A stretch of DNA of 57,168 nt, from the NCBI GenBank assembly GCA_902801165.1, contig CADCHI010000010.1, forward strand, positions 1-57,168, read 5' to 3'. Positions 37,504 to 45,061 of this stretch are shown piece after piece. The notes beneath the pieces were generated by a model. The model ran no database searches and was not told where the DNA came from. It saw only the letters and a list, made by a program, of their open reading frames with translations. The DNA comes from an uncultured Eubacteriales bacterium. GTDB lineage: Bacteria > Bacillota > Clostridia > Christensenellales > Aristaeellaceae. A program made the translations under genes and the position numbers. Each line of letters starts with the position of its first letter. Position 1 is the first letter of the stretch.

Positions 37504-39029
37504 TTCGCCGCCTCCTCTGCCATGGTATCCAGCACGTTCTTAGCCGCCTTGCGGCCGTTGGTCACCGCCGGGCCCATGCCGTCGCCGGAGATGGCGTGGG
37601 CACCCGAGAACTCCAGGTGTTTGATGAAGCGCTCCGCCTCGGCGGTCTGCAGGCGGGCGATGATGTGGTCCTCCATCGTGTGGGCGTAGCCGTAGATGCA
37701 GCCGTTCCACGCGCCGGTGTAACGGGCCACGGTCATGGGCGTCTCGATCACCAGCTCCAGCACGTGGTCCAGCAGGTTCACGCCGAAGTAGGCCGACATG
37801 TCATCGATCAGCTGCTTGGCCACCCGGTGCTTCACTGCGTCGTAGTCCTCCGCCTTCACCGTCTTCCAGCCGTCCACCCGGGGCAGCACGGTGATGGAGA
37901 AGGAGCAGGTGCCCTCCGGCGTGCAGTCGGGGTTGCCGTAGTTGTGGCAGATGCAGGTCAGGTAGCGATAGGGTCCCAGGCCGGCCAGGTTCTTGTAGAG
38001 GGCGTCGGTGTCCATGGTGTCGCCCCGGAAGATGCTGTAGTCCCGGATGTTCAGCTTTTCTGCGGGCTGGTCCAGAATCATGATCACCGAGAAGGCGGTC
38101 AGGCTGAGCCTGCGCCCGTTGACCATCTTGACGGCTCCCGCGGGCACGGCGCTCGCCGGCTCGATCATCGAGGTGTACACCTTGTTTGGATAGGCGGAGC
38201 AGATCACGTAGTCCGCGTGGATCTCGTCGCCCCTTGCGGTGCGCACGCCGTAGGCTGTGCCGTCCTTCACGAGGATCTTGTCCACCTGCTGGCGGTACTC
38301 GATCTGCACGCCCATGGCCTCGGCGCGCTCCGCCATCTTCAGGGACATCTCGTGGCTGAACTTACGGGGAATGAAGGAGCCGTAGCCGATGTAGTCCGCC
38401 ATCAGCACGGAGAAGATGGTGAAGGGCAGGTCCGAGAAGCCGCTGCCCACGTAGATCCAGTAGGGCGCCAGCAGGTCCAGCGCCTTCTGGGGCAGCTGGA
38501 AGGTGTCCAGCACCTCCTTGGTGGAGTAGCCCGCGGTCTTGACGAAGGCCTCGTGCTTGAGCAGCATCATGGGCTTGCTCATGGGGTGGATGGACAGCTC
38601 GTTCACGCTGTCGAACACGGTGTGGCACAGGTTCAGCAGCCGCAGCACCTTGTCATAGGTGCCGGGAACCGCGGCGTCCACTTCCTTGGCGAAGCGCTCC
38701 AGGCCCGGGTGCAGCGTGACCTCCAGCCCCGGCAGCGAGGCGTGATAGGCCTCCGGCACCTTTAGCCAGTCGACATCCACGCCCATGTCGTCGAAGAACT
38801 TGCCCACCTTCAGGCGGTTGTCCTTGTCGCCGATGCTCATCATCTCGTGGAGCGCGGCCTCGATTTCGATGCCGCCGCGCACGAAGCTGGTGGCGATGCC
38901 GCCGGGCAGGTTGTGGCGCTCCAGCACCAGCACGTCCTTGCCCTTGTCGGCCAGCATCAGCGCTGCGGACAAGCCCGCCAGCGCGCCGCCCACGACGATG
39001 ACGTCGTAATGATCCTTATAGAATTTCAT
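37500..39029 (-). CDS. Phytoene-desaturase/carotenoid-isomerase-like flavoprotein
   Basis: A 509-residue FAD protein of the CrtI/CrtISO/retinol-saturase superfamily. The N-terminal dinucleotide motif is DVIVVGGALAGLSAALMLADKG with E in LVLERHNLPGGIATSF; the C-terminal FAD segment includes GAHAISGDGMGPAVTNGRKAA. Superfamily members desaturate, isomerise or saturate C=C bonds in polyenes. No carotenoid genes are near, and the neighbours are a fatty-acid isomerase-like protein and a reductase, so a fatty-acid or polyene substrate is likely (inference). ATG 39029 with GGAG seven bases upstream is preferred to GTG 39035. Confidence 0.8.
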   Translation of the reverse strand: MKFYKDHYDVIVVGGALAGLSAALMLADKGKDVLVLERHNLPGGIATSFVRGGIEIEAALHEMMSIGDKDNRLKVGKFFDDMGVDVDWLKVPEAYHASLPGLEVTLHPGLERFAKEVDAAVPGTYDKVLRLLNLCHTVFDSVNELSIHPMSKPMMLLKHEAFVKTAGYSTKEVLDTFQLPQKALDLLAPYWIYVGSGFSDLPFTIFSVLMADYIGYGSFIPRKFSHEMSLKMAERAEAMGVQIEYRQQVDKILVKDGTAYGVRTARGDEIHADYVICSAYPNKVYTSMIEPASAVPAGAVKMVNGRRLSLTAFSVIMILDQPAEKLNIRDYSIFRGDTMDTDALYKNLAGLGPYRYLTCICHNYGNPDCTPEGTCSFSITVLPRVDGWKTVKAEDYDAVKHRVAKQLIDDMSAYFGVNLLDHVLELVIETPMTVARYTGAWNGCIYGYAHTMEDHIIARLQTAEAERFIKHLEFSGAHAISGDGMGPAVTNGRKAAKNVLDTMAEEAAK

Positions 39030-39060
39030 AAACACACTCCAATTCAGGGCAAAGGGAACG

Positions 39061-39147
39061 GGAATTGAGAAGGAGCGGCCCCAATCGGGGCCCTGTCGTT
39101 TCGACGGACTCGATTCTCAATTCCCAATTCTCAATTCCCAATTATCA
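39061..39147. repeat. Heptanucleotide-repeat element 5
   Basis: Right arm 39113-39147: ATTCTCA, ATTCCCA, ATTCTCA, ATTCCCA, ATTATCA; the last unit contains the stop codon of the 39145-40533 gene. Left arm, 39054-39071: GGGAACG, GGAATTG, AGAA (reverse complement). The core is a perfect hairpin GGCCCC / GGGGCC (39077-39092). Confidence 0.82.
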
Positions 39148-40533
39148 GAAGAACCGTTCCACCAGCTCGCGGCTGTACTCGGCGGTCTCGTCCATGTCGC
39201 CGAAGCTCATGATCTCGCCGGCATAGAAGGTGTCGTACTTGCCCTGCATGGCCTCGACCTTGTCATACCAGCCCGCGGCATAGTCCTCGCTGAACACATG
39301 CGGGAAGTAATAGACGCTCCACTCGTTGACCACCTTGGAGGCCGGGTTGTTCATGACCTTCAGGTCCTCCAGCACCATGCTGCGGCACTTGTCGTAGGGG
39401 ATCTCCTTGCTGTCCTTGTGCTTGCGCAGGGAATAGGTGGTGATGACCTGGTCCTTGGTGTCGCGCCAGCGGCGATAGTACACCATCAGGTGGCCCAGGC
39501 GCTCCGGCACCATGTTGTCAAACACATAGTAGGAGATCTCCGGGTGATCCTCGGGCTTGGTTTCGCAGGCCAGCACGTCGTAGCGCTCGTAGTCGATCTT
39601 GCTGAACAGCGCGCGCTCGTCCTCGCGGGCGTCGAAGTAGTCCACCATGCCCACCTGGCCGTCCTTGCGCTTGTTGGGGATGTACAGCGGCGCGGTGACG
39701 ATGATTTTGTCGTACTCCTCCACCTTGCCGTTCACGGTGACGTACACCTTGCCGTCCTTGCGCTCGACCTTGTCGATCTTGCTGTTCAGGCGAGCGGGAT
39801 GCGCCAGGTGATCGTTCAGCTGCTCCCAGATGTACTGGGTGCCGTTCTTCCAGGTCCACAGGTTGATCTTCACGAAGTTCATGCAGGTCTGGAAGTCCAG
39901 GTACTTCAGCACGTAGGCCGCGGGGATCTCGTCAAAGTAGCCGTAGCCGAAGGAGGTGAAGGGCCCGATCCAGATGTCCTGCACCAGGTCGACGCCGTTG
40001 ATCTCGCAGAACTTCTTGAAGGGCAGGGCCAGATCCTTCAGGTTCGGGTTCTCGCCGCTGACGGGCTGGCGCTTGGCGCTGGCGGCGGAGAAGCCCTCGT
40101 AGCGACCCTCGGCAACGCCGCGATGGCCGTTCAGGTCATAGCCCTTGTACTTGGTCTCCAGCAGCTCGCCGAAGCGCTTCAGCTGCTTCTTCATCTTCAG
40201 AAGGCGGGGGATCTTCAGGATGTTCTTCTTCGGCTCGAAGGGCTCGATCACCTTGCCCTGGCCGTTCTTGTAGTTGCGGTTCAGCTTCGGGCCGTCGTGG
40301 GTGATGCCGCAGAACTCCTCCACGTCGTGCACGGCGTAATAGGAGGGCACGCCCATGATGGCGCCCATCTCGTAGCGGCGGCCGTTGTAGGTCGGGGACC
40401 AGCACTTGCCGCCGACGCGGTCCAGGCGCTCGAGGATGGTGTAATTGTTGTAACCCTTCTTTTCAAGGTACATGCCCGCGGACAGGCCGGCAGGGCCGCC
40501 GCCGACGATGCAGATGCGCGTATTCTTATCCAT
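39145..40533 (-). CDS. Polyenoic fatty acid (linoleate) isomerase-like flavoprotein
   Basis: A 462-residue FAD amine-oxidase-fold protein. From memory of the family, its conserved segments match the Cutibacterium acnes polyunsaturated fatty acid isomerase (PAI, makes trans-10,cis-12 conjugated linoleate): GGGPAGLSAGMYLEKKGY, GGKCWSPTYNGRRYEMGAIM, YVLKYLDFQTCMNF, ERLGHLMVYYRRW, YYFPHVFSEDYAAGWY and FYAGEIMSFG near the end. The protein is about 40 residues longer than that enzyme, with an insert around 95-140. ATG 40533 follows AGGAGGAATTCACC. First gene of the minus-strand redox operon. Activity must be tested; a close relative with other lipid substrates is possible. Confidence 0.75.
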   Translation of the reverse strand: MDKNTRICIVGGGPAGLSAGMYLEKKGYNNYTILERLDRVGGKCWSPTYNGRRYEMGAIMGVPSYYAVHDVEEFCGITHDGPKLNRNYKNGQGKVIEPFEPKKNILKIPRLLKMKKQLKRFGELLETKYKGYDLNGHRGVAEGRYEGFSAASAKRQPVSGENPNLKDLALPFKKFCEINGVDLVQDIWIGPFTSFGYGYFDEIPAAYVLKYLDFQTCMNFVKINLWTWKNGTQYIWEQLNDHLAHPARLNSKIDKVERKDGKVYVTVNGKVEEYDKIIVTAPLYIPNKRKDGQVGMVDYFDAREDERALFSKIDYERYDVLACETKPEDHPEISYYVFDNMVPERLGHLMVYYRRWRDTKDQVITTYSLRKHKDSKEIPYDKCRSMVLEDLKVMNNPASKVVNEWSVYYFPHVFSEDYAAGWYDKVEAMQGKYDTFYAGEIMSFGDMDETAEYSRELVERFF

Positions 40534-40572
40534 GGTGAATTCCTCCTGACATATTTGCAGATACCTGACGAT

Positions 40573-40581
40573 ATTATAACA
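40573..40581 (-). promoter_or_regulatory. Extended -10 promoter of the isomerase-like redox operon
   Basis: TGTTATAAT on the minus strand, about 40 bases before the start; the -35 region is T-rich. Confidence 0.5.
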
Positions 40582-40713
40582 CAGATGCGCCAAAAAAGAA
40601 GCGTCCAAAGGGCGCTTTGGCAAAAATTCAACACATTTCTTTCTGACTTTGCCATTTATTTGCCGAATATTTCGTTTTTTCAGCCGCAGCACCTTCCTCA
40701 TCAGGAGAAAACA

Positions 40714-40722
40714 TGCTATAAT
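40714..40722 (+). promoter_or_regulatory. Extended -10 promoter of the acyl ligase-ACP-thioesterase operon
   Basis: TGCTATAAT. Predicted transcription start near 40729. It is about 135 bases from the divergent isomerase promoter. Confidence 0.55.
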
Positions 40723-40731
40723 TGACTTGTG

Positions 40732-40747
40732 TGTGCCGCGCGGCACA
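40732..40747. promoter_or_regulatory. Perfect 16-bp palindrome at the acyl ligase transcription start
   Basis: TGTGCCGC followed by GCGGCACA, at about +3 to +18. It may be an operator for a dimeric repressor or a leader hairpin. No match to a named operator was recognised. Confidence 0.45.
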
Positions 40748-40764
40748 GAAGGAAGGTGTCATCC

Positions 40765-42120
40765 TTGCGCCATACCGATTTCCTGTCCATGCTGGACGCA
40801 TGGGCTTCGAAAAAAACCGCCCTCCCGGCCCTGCGATATGCCGGGGCGAAGGGGCTCGAGACGTTGACCTACGCTGCCCTGGCCGAGGCCGTACGCGCCC
40901 GAGCGGAGGCGCTGCGCTCAAGTGCGACCGGCTGCCTGGGCGTGCTGTGCGATGGAAGCGCCGCCTGCGTGATCGAGATCCTCGCCGCGGCGGCCGCAGG
41001 CCTCCAGACTGCGCTGCTGGACGGCCTCGCCAACGAGGGCCTGCTTGCCGAGCAGATCGCCGCCGCGGATGTGGACACCCTCTGGGGCGACGATGAGCTC
41101 CGAGAGATCCTCTCCCCCGCCCTGCGACCCGAACCCATCGGGCGCACCGGAAACATTCTGTTCTTCACCTCCGGCACGGCCCAGGCGGCCCGGGCGGTGG
41201 CACTCACAGAGAAGAGCCTGTGCGCCAGCGCCTGGAACGGCGGCACGTTGCTGCCGCTGGCCCCCGGGGACGTATTGCTGTGCATGCTGCCGCTGAACCA
41301 CGTGTTCGGCTTCGTCTGCGGGCTGCTGTGGGGACTGTCCTGCGGTGCCTGCGTGGCCCTGGGCCGGGGCCCGCGCCACTACGCGGACGACTGCGCCTGC
41401 TTCAAGCCCACCGCCCTGCCCGCGGTGACGATGCTGCTGGATTTCCTGACGCGGGCCAACGCGCTGAACCCGGAATTGAAGCTGATCCTCGTGGGCGCGG
41501 GCCCCTGCCCCGCCCCGCTGCTGGAGTCGGTGAAGGCCCGGGGCATCCACGTGTCCTTCGGCTACGGCCTCACGGAGACCAGCTCCGGCGTGGCCCTGTC
41601 CCTGGGCGACGACCCCTACGCCATGACCGTCTGCCCTGACGACCGCGTTACAATCGCGCCGGACGGGGAGATCCTCATAGAAGCCCCCACCTGCATGATG
41701 CGCGGGTACTACAACGCGCCGGAGGCCACCGCCGCCGTCCTGTTGGAAGGCGTGCTCCACACCGGCGACCTCGGCTCCCTGGACGACGAAGGCAGGCTGC
41801 ATGTCACCGGTCGCAAGAAGGACATGCTGGTCCTGAGGGACGGCACGAAGCTGTTCCTGCCGGAATACGAGGCCCGGCTCGCCCAGGTTCTTCCGGGAAG
41901 GGACTTCGCCGTGCTGGAGATCGACGGACGGCCCGCGCTCATCCTGCGGGGCCGGGAGGAGGAGCGGGAAGCCGTCTCCGCCGCCCTTGCGCCGGCCATG
42001 GCCGAACAGTCCCGGGGACGCCAGCTGAGCAAAATCATATTTGTATCCGAACCCCTGCCCCGGTCCGCCACCGGGAAGATCAAGCGCTGGGAGCTCCAGC
42101 AGAAAGTGGTGAACGCATGA
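40765..42120 (+). CDS. AMP-forming acyl ligase (acyl-ACP/CoA synthetase-like)
   Basis: A 451-residue ANL-superfamily enzyme, activating a carboxylic acid with ATP as acyl-AMP. The P-loop reads FFTSGTAQAARAV (a loose form of TSGTTGxPK). Adenine and Mg motifs are GYGLTETSSG and LHTGDLG; the hinge is GRKKDML; the A10 lysine is in SATGKIKRWEL. The following gene encodes an ACP with a four-base overlap, so the acceptor is probably ACP rather than CoA. Start TTG 40765 has GGAAGG eight bases upstream; the alternative ATG 40789 would truncate the N-terminus. Substrate, by context, a fatty acid. Confidence 0.8.
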   Translation: MRHTDFLSMLDAWASKKTALPALRYAGAKGLETLTYAALAEAVRARAEALRSSATGCLGVLCDGSAACVIEILAAAAAGLQTALLDGLANEGLLAEQIAAADVDTLWGDDELREILSPALRPEPIGRTGNILFFTSGTAQAARAVALTEKSLCASAWNGGTLLPLAPGDVLLCMLPLNHVFGFVCGLLWGLSCGACVALGRGPRHYADDCACFKPTALPAVTMLLDFLTRANALNPELKLILVGAGPCPAPLLESVKARGIHVSFGYGLTETSSGVALSLGDDPYAMTVCPDDRVTIAPDGEILIEAPTCMMRGYYNAPEATAAVLLEGVLHTGDLGSLDDEGRLHVTGRKKDMLVLRDGTKLFLPEYEARLAQVLPGRDFAVLEIDGRPALILRGREEEREAVSAALAPAMAEQSRGRQLSKIIFVSEPLPRSATGKIKRWELQQKVVNA

Positions 42121-42368
42121 CGCGCAACGAGATTCTGGAAGCCGCGAAGGAGATCATCTACGAGAGCGTGCCCGAGCTGGAGGGCAAGCCGCTGGACGAA
42201 TCCACCGTCATCAACACCGACACCGGCATCGACTCCATGGGCTTCACGCTGATCATGTGCCGCCTGGAGGCCCGGTTCGACACCAAGGTCCCCGACCGCC
42301 AGTGGCAGAAGCTGGCCACGCTGGGCGACGTCGTCTCCGCCTTTGAGAAGCGGATGCCGAAGGCATGA
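42117..42368 (+). CDS. Acyl carrier protein
   Basis: An 83-residue ACP. The phosphopantetheine site is TGIDSMGF with Ser40. The four-helix pattern is right and the sequence is acidic in the first half. It diverges from AcpP of fatty-acid synthesis (TGIDSMGF instead of GADSLD), as expected for a dedicated carrier. It overlaps the ligase upstream and the thioesterase downstream by four bases each (ATGA), a tight three-gene unit. It needs a 4'-phosphopantetheinyl transferase from elsewhere. Confidence 0.88.
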   Translation: MTRNEILEAAKEIIYESVPELEGKPLDESTVINTDTGIDSMGFTLIMCRLEARFDTKVPDRQWQKLATLGDVVSAFEKRMPKA

Positions 42369-43081
42369 TCTACCGCCAGAGCTTGAAGCTGCTCAGCAGC
42401 GACGTGGACATGTACCGCCGCCTGCGCCTGAGCCGCCTGTTCACGCTGTTCCAGGAGGCCGCCATCGCCCACACCGAGGCGCTGGGCATGGGCCGGGAAA
42501 AGACGCTGGACAAGGGCGTACTGTGGGCGCTGACGATGCAGCGGGTGATCGTGCGCCGCCTGCCGGAGTACGACGAGGCCATCGAGCTGTCCTCCTGGCC
42601 CGGTGAGACGATGCACGTGCTCTTTCCCCGCTACTATCGCCTGACGGACAGCCGGGGCGAGACCCTGGTGGACAGCTCCGCGCTGTGGGTGCTGATGGAC
42701 GCCCAGACCCGTGGGCGCGTATACCCCGACGACTACGGCATCGCGGTCCCCGGCGTGAAGCTGGGCGGCGAGCCGCCCCTGCCGCGGGTGCTGGGCATGC
42801 CCGGTGCCGGAGAGGTGCCCTTCACGGTGCCCTACAGCTACGTGGACCTGAACGGCCACATGAACAACGCCCGCCTGCTGGACCTGGCCGAGGACCTGAT
42901 GCCGCCTGCGCTGCGCGCGCAGCCCGTGGGGTCCATCGAGGCCGAGTACCGCGCCGAGGCGAAGCCCGGGGAGACGCTGATGCTGCGCGCCCAGCAGGAC
43001 GGCAGCCTGTTCAACCTCGCCGGGGACGGCGACGGCAGGCGCGTCTTCAACCTGCGGCTGGAGTACGCCGACGAAGCATAG
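42365..43081 (+). CDS. Acyl-ACP thioesterase-like hydrolase
   Basis: A 238-residue double hot-dog protein resembling bacterial acyl-ACP thioesterases of the FatA/FatB family. It hydrolyses acyl-ACP to the free fatty acid. Repeat 1 holds YRRLRLSRLFTLFQEAAIAH and WALTMQRVIVRRLP; repeat 2 holds SYVDLNGHMNNARLLDLAEDLMP, with the Asn/His pair typical of the active site (DLNGHMNN). It would release chains from the neighbouring ACP. Probably the third gene of the same operon as the ligase. Confidence 0.83.
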   Translation: MIYRQSLKLLSSDVDMYRRLRLSRLFTLFQEAAIAHTEALGMGREKTLDKGVLWALTMQRVIVRRLPEYDEAIELSSWPGETMHVLFPRYYRLTDSRGETLVDSSALWVLMDAQTRGRVYPDDYGIAVPGVKLGGEPPLPRVLGMPGAGEVPFTVPYSYVDLNGHMNNARLLDLAEDLMPPALRAQPVGSIEAEYRAEAKPGETLMLRAQQDGSLFNLAGDGDGRRVFNLRLEYADEA

Positions 43082-43110
43082 GCATTCCAATTATCTAACA
43101 GGGGAAAAGC

Positions 43111-43773
43111 ATGGATTACGAAATCTTTGAGACCAAGACCCGGGCGCTGGCGGACAACGACGCCGCCGCGGAGCAGACCCGGGCATTGATGCGCGAGAAG
43201 GGCGCGAAGCTCGTCAACCTGATGGGCTCCCCCGGCGCGGGCAAGACTTCTGTGCTGCTGCGGCTCATCGAGGGGCTGAAGCCGCTGCGCGTGGGCGTGA
43301 TGGAGGCCGACGTGGATTCCGACGTGGACGCGCGGACCGTCTCCTCTACCGGCGCGCGGGTGATCCAGCTGCACACGGCGGGGCTGTGCCACATGGACGC
43401 GGACATGACCCGCCGAGGCCTGGAGCGCATGGGCGTGGAGGGCCTGGACGTCGTGTTCCTGGAGAACATCGGCAACCTGGTCTGCCCCGCGGAGTTCGAG
43501 GTCGGCGCGGACCTGCGCGTCGCCATACTCTCCGTGCCCGAGGGGGACGACAAGCCCCTCAAGTATCCGCTGATGTTCAGGACCGTCGACTGCCTGGTCG
43601 TGAACAAGCTGGACACGCTGCCCATCTTCGACTTCGACCTGGACAGGCTGCGCGGCCACATGGCGCGGCTGCGGCCGGAAGTGCCGGTGTTCCCCGTCTC
43701 CGCCCGCACCGGCGAGGGCGTGGCGGCGCTGGCGGGCTGGCTGAGGAACAGGCTGGGAGGCGAACAGGCATGA
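43111..43773 (+). CDS. hypB: HypB-type nickel-insertion GTPase, copy 1
   Basis: A 220-residue SIMIBI-class GTPase. P-loop GSPGAGKTS; switch-like EADVDSDVD; metal-site segment LCHMDADM with the Cys-His pair at the dimer interface; guanine motif NKLD. It lacks the N-terminal CxxGC and histidine-rich stretch of some HypB proteins. It works with HypA to deliver Ni to a nickel enzyme. A paralogue follows with a four-base overlap (ATGA). No hydrogenase or other Hyp gene is in the window. Confidence 0.88.
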   Translation: MDYEIFETKTRALADNDAAAEQTRALMREKGAKLVNLMGSPGAGKTSVLLRLIEGLKPLRVGVMEADVDSDVDARTVSSTGARVIQLHTAGLCHMDADMTRRGLERMGVEGLDVVFLENIGNLVCPAEFEVGADLRVAILSVPEGDDKPLKYPLMFRTVDCLVVNKLDTLPIFDFDLDRLRGHMARLRPEVPVFPVSARTGEGVAALAGWLRNRLGGEQA

Positions 43774-44432
43774 AGGTCATCGAATTGAAGGCGTCTGTCA
43801 CCGCCTCCAACGACCGGGACGCGGATGAACTGAGGCGGGAAATGCGGGAAAAGGGCGTGCTGCTGGTCAACCTGATGAGCGCTCCCGGCGCGGGCAAGAC
43901 CACCCTCCTCTCCCGGCTGATCCGGGATATGGACGGGACCCGCATCGCCGTCATGGAGGCCGACATCGAATCCGCCGTGGACGCGGAGCACATCGAGGCC
44001 CTGGGGGCCCAGGCCATCCAGGTACACACCGACGGCATGTGCCACATGGACGCGGGCATGACCGCCCGGGCCTGGCACGCCATGGACCCGGACGCCATCG
44101 ACCTGGCGGTGCTGGAGAACGTGGGCAATCTGATCTGCCCCGCCGAGTATGACACCGGCGCGGGCTGCAACATCATGATCCTGTCCGTGCCCGAGGGGGA
44201 CGACAAGCCCCTCAAGTACCCGCTGATGTTCTCCCGGTGCGACGCGCTGGTGATCTCCAAGCTGGACGCCCTGCCCTACTTCGGCTTCGACGTCGAGACC
44301 TGCGCCGCGCGGGCCCGGAAGCTGAACCCCGAAATCCGGGTGTTCCCCCTCTCCGCCAGGACGGGCGAGGGCATGGCCGAATTCGAGGCGTGGCTGCTGG
44401 ACCGCCTGGACGCCTGGCGCAGACGGCCCTGA
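43770..44432 (+). CDS. hypB: HypB-type nickel-insertion GTPase, copy 2
   Basis: A 220-residue second HypB. It has P-loop SAPGAGKTT, EADIESAVD, MCHMDAGM with the Cys-His metal site, and guanine motif SKLD. It is paralogous to the preceding gene over its full length, with shared segments such as PEGDDKPLKYPLMF. Both copies keep the catalytic motifs, so neither looks dead. Coupling of the two genes suggests a heterodimer, or dimers with different partners. The two probably arose by tandem duplication; HypB normally works as a homodimer. Confidence 0.88.
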   Translation: MKVIELKASVTASNDRDADELRREMREKGVLLVNLMSAPGAGKTTLLSRLIRDMDGTRIAVMEADIESAVDAEHIEALGAQAIQVHTDGMCHMDAGMTARAWHAMDPDAIDLAVLENVGNLICPAEYDTGAGCNIMILSVPEGDDKPLKYPLMFSRCDALVISKLDALPYFGFDVETCAARARKLNPEIRVFPLSARTGEGMAEFEAWLLDRLDAWRRRP

Positions 44433-44519
44433 CAAGTGCGTCCATCCGGAGGTGGATAGCCAATCCTGATCGCCCGAACACTGGGCGCACCCACCCCTGA
44501 CACAAGGCGCTCAACCACT

Positions 44520-44568
44520 CTCTCCACACTCCAAACTCCACACTCTCAACTTCAAACTCTCAACTTTC
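44520..44568. repeat. Heptanucleotide-repeat element 6 (between hypB copy 2 and hypA)
   Basis: Seven units in register: CTCTCCA, CACTCCA, AACTCCA, CACTCTC, AACTTCA, AACTCTC, AACTTTC. It ends just before the hypA ribosome site. No clear reverse-complement arm; a short hairpin (GCCCGAACACTGGGC, about 44472-44486) lies upstream. Confidence 0.78.
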
Positions 44569-44589
44569 AAAGGAACGGTGTTGTCGCAC

Positions 44590-44934
44590 ATGCACGAAAT
44601 GGGCATCATTCTGCACCTGGCCAAGACGCTGGACGAGACCGCCGAGCAGGAACAGCTGAAAACCATCAGCGAGGTCACGCTCCAGGTCGGCGAGGTCTCC
44701 GGCATCATGACGGACCTGTTCATTGACTGCTGGAACTACTTCCGCAAGAAGCATCCCGTGCTGACAGACTGCGAACTGGTGCTGGAGACCATCCCCGCCG
44801 TCACCTGGTGCGACAGCTGCAAGCGCACCTACGAGACCGTGAAGTACGGCCGGGAGTGCCCCTACTGCCACTCCCCGGAGACCTGGCTGCTGCGGGGCAA
44901 CGAATGCGTGATCAAGGAGATCGTGGCGGAGTAG
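44590..44934 (+). CDS. hypA: HypA nickel/zinc metallochaperone
   Basis: A 114-residue nickel chaperone. It begins MHEMGI, where the N-terminal Met and His2 bind Ni in this family. The zinc site is two CxxC pairs: CDSC and CPYC. ATG 44590 gives the correct MHE terminus, but the ribosome site AAAGGA lies closer to in-frame TTG 44581 or GTG 44578, which would add four or five residues and block Ni binding by the N-terminus. Codirectional with the two hypB copies. Confidence 0.88.
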   Translation: MHEMGIILHLAKTLDETAEQEQLKTISEVTLQVGEVSGIMTDLFIDCWNYFRKKHPVLTDCELVLETIPAVTWCDSCKRTYETVKYGRECPYCHSPETWLLRGNECVIKEIVAE

Positions 44935-44993
44935 GCGCGCTTCCTCGAAACACGCCGACATGGAATAACAGTCCGTTTTCCATTACTCATACG

Positions 44994-45036
44994 ACAGGAG
45001 CGTACCCGTCAAAATACGGGCACGCTCCTGTTGTTT
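44994..45036 (+). terminator. Terminator after hypA
   Basis: Long stem ACAGGAGCGTACCCGT / ACGGGCACGCTCCTGT with a loop of six bases (one internal mismatch), followed by TGTTT. Confidence 0.75.
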
Positions 45037-45061
45037 CAACCATCATCATGGGCGTCCTGAT

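Noticed and set aside
33166-37689. A 1507-codon open frame on the plus strand opposite the Fe-S flavoprotein and FNR genes
   Set aside because: It is fully antisense to two recognisable genes and its product is a biased Leu/Ala/His/Val/Gly sequence with no motifs, as expected from codon third-position bias.
43111-44934. A hydrogenase operon
   Set aside because: Only hypB, hypB and hypA are visible; no hydrogenase subunits or hypC-F genes are in the window.
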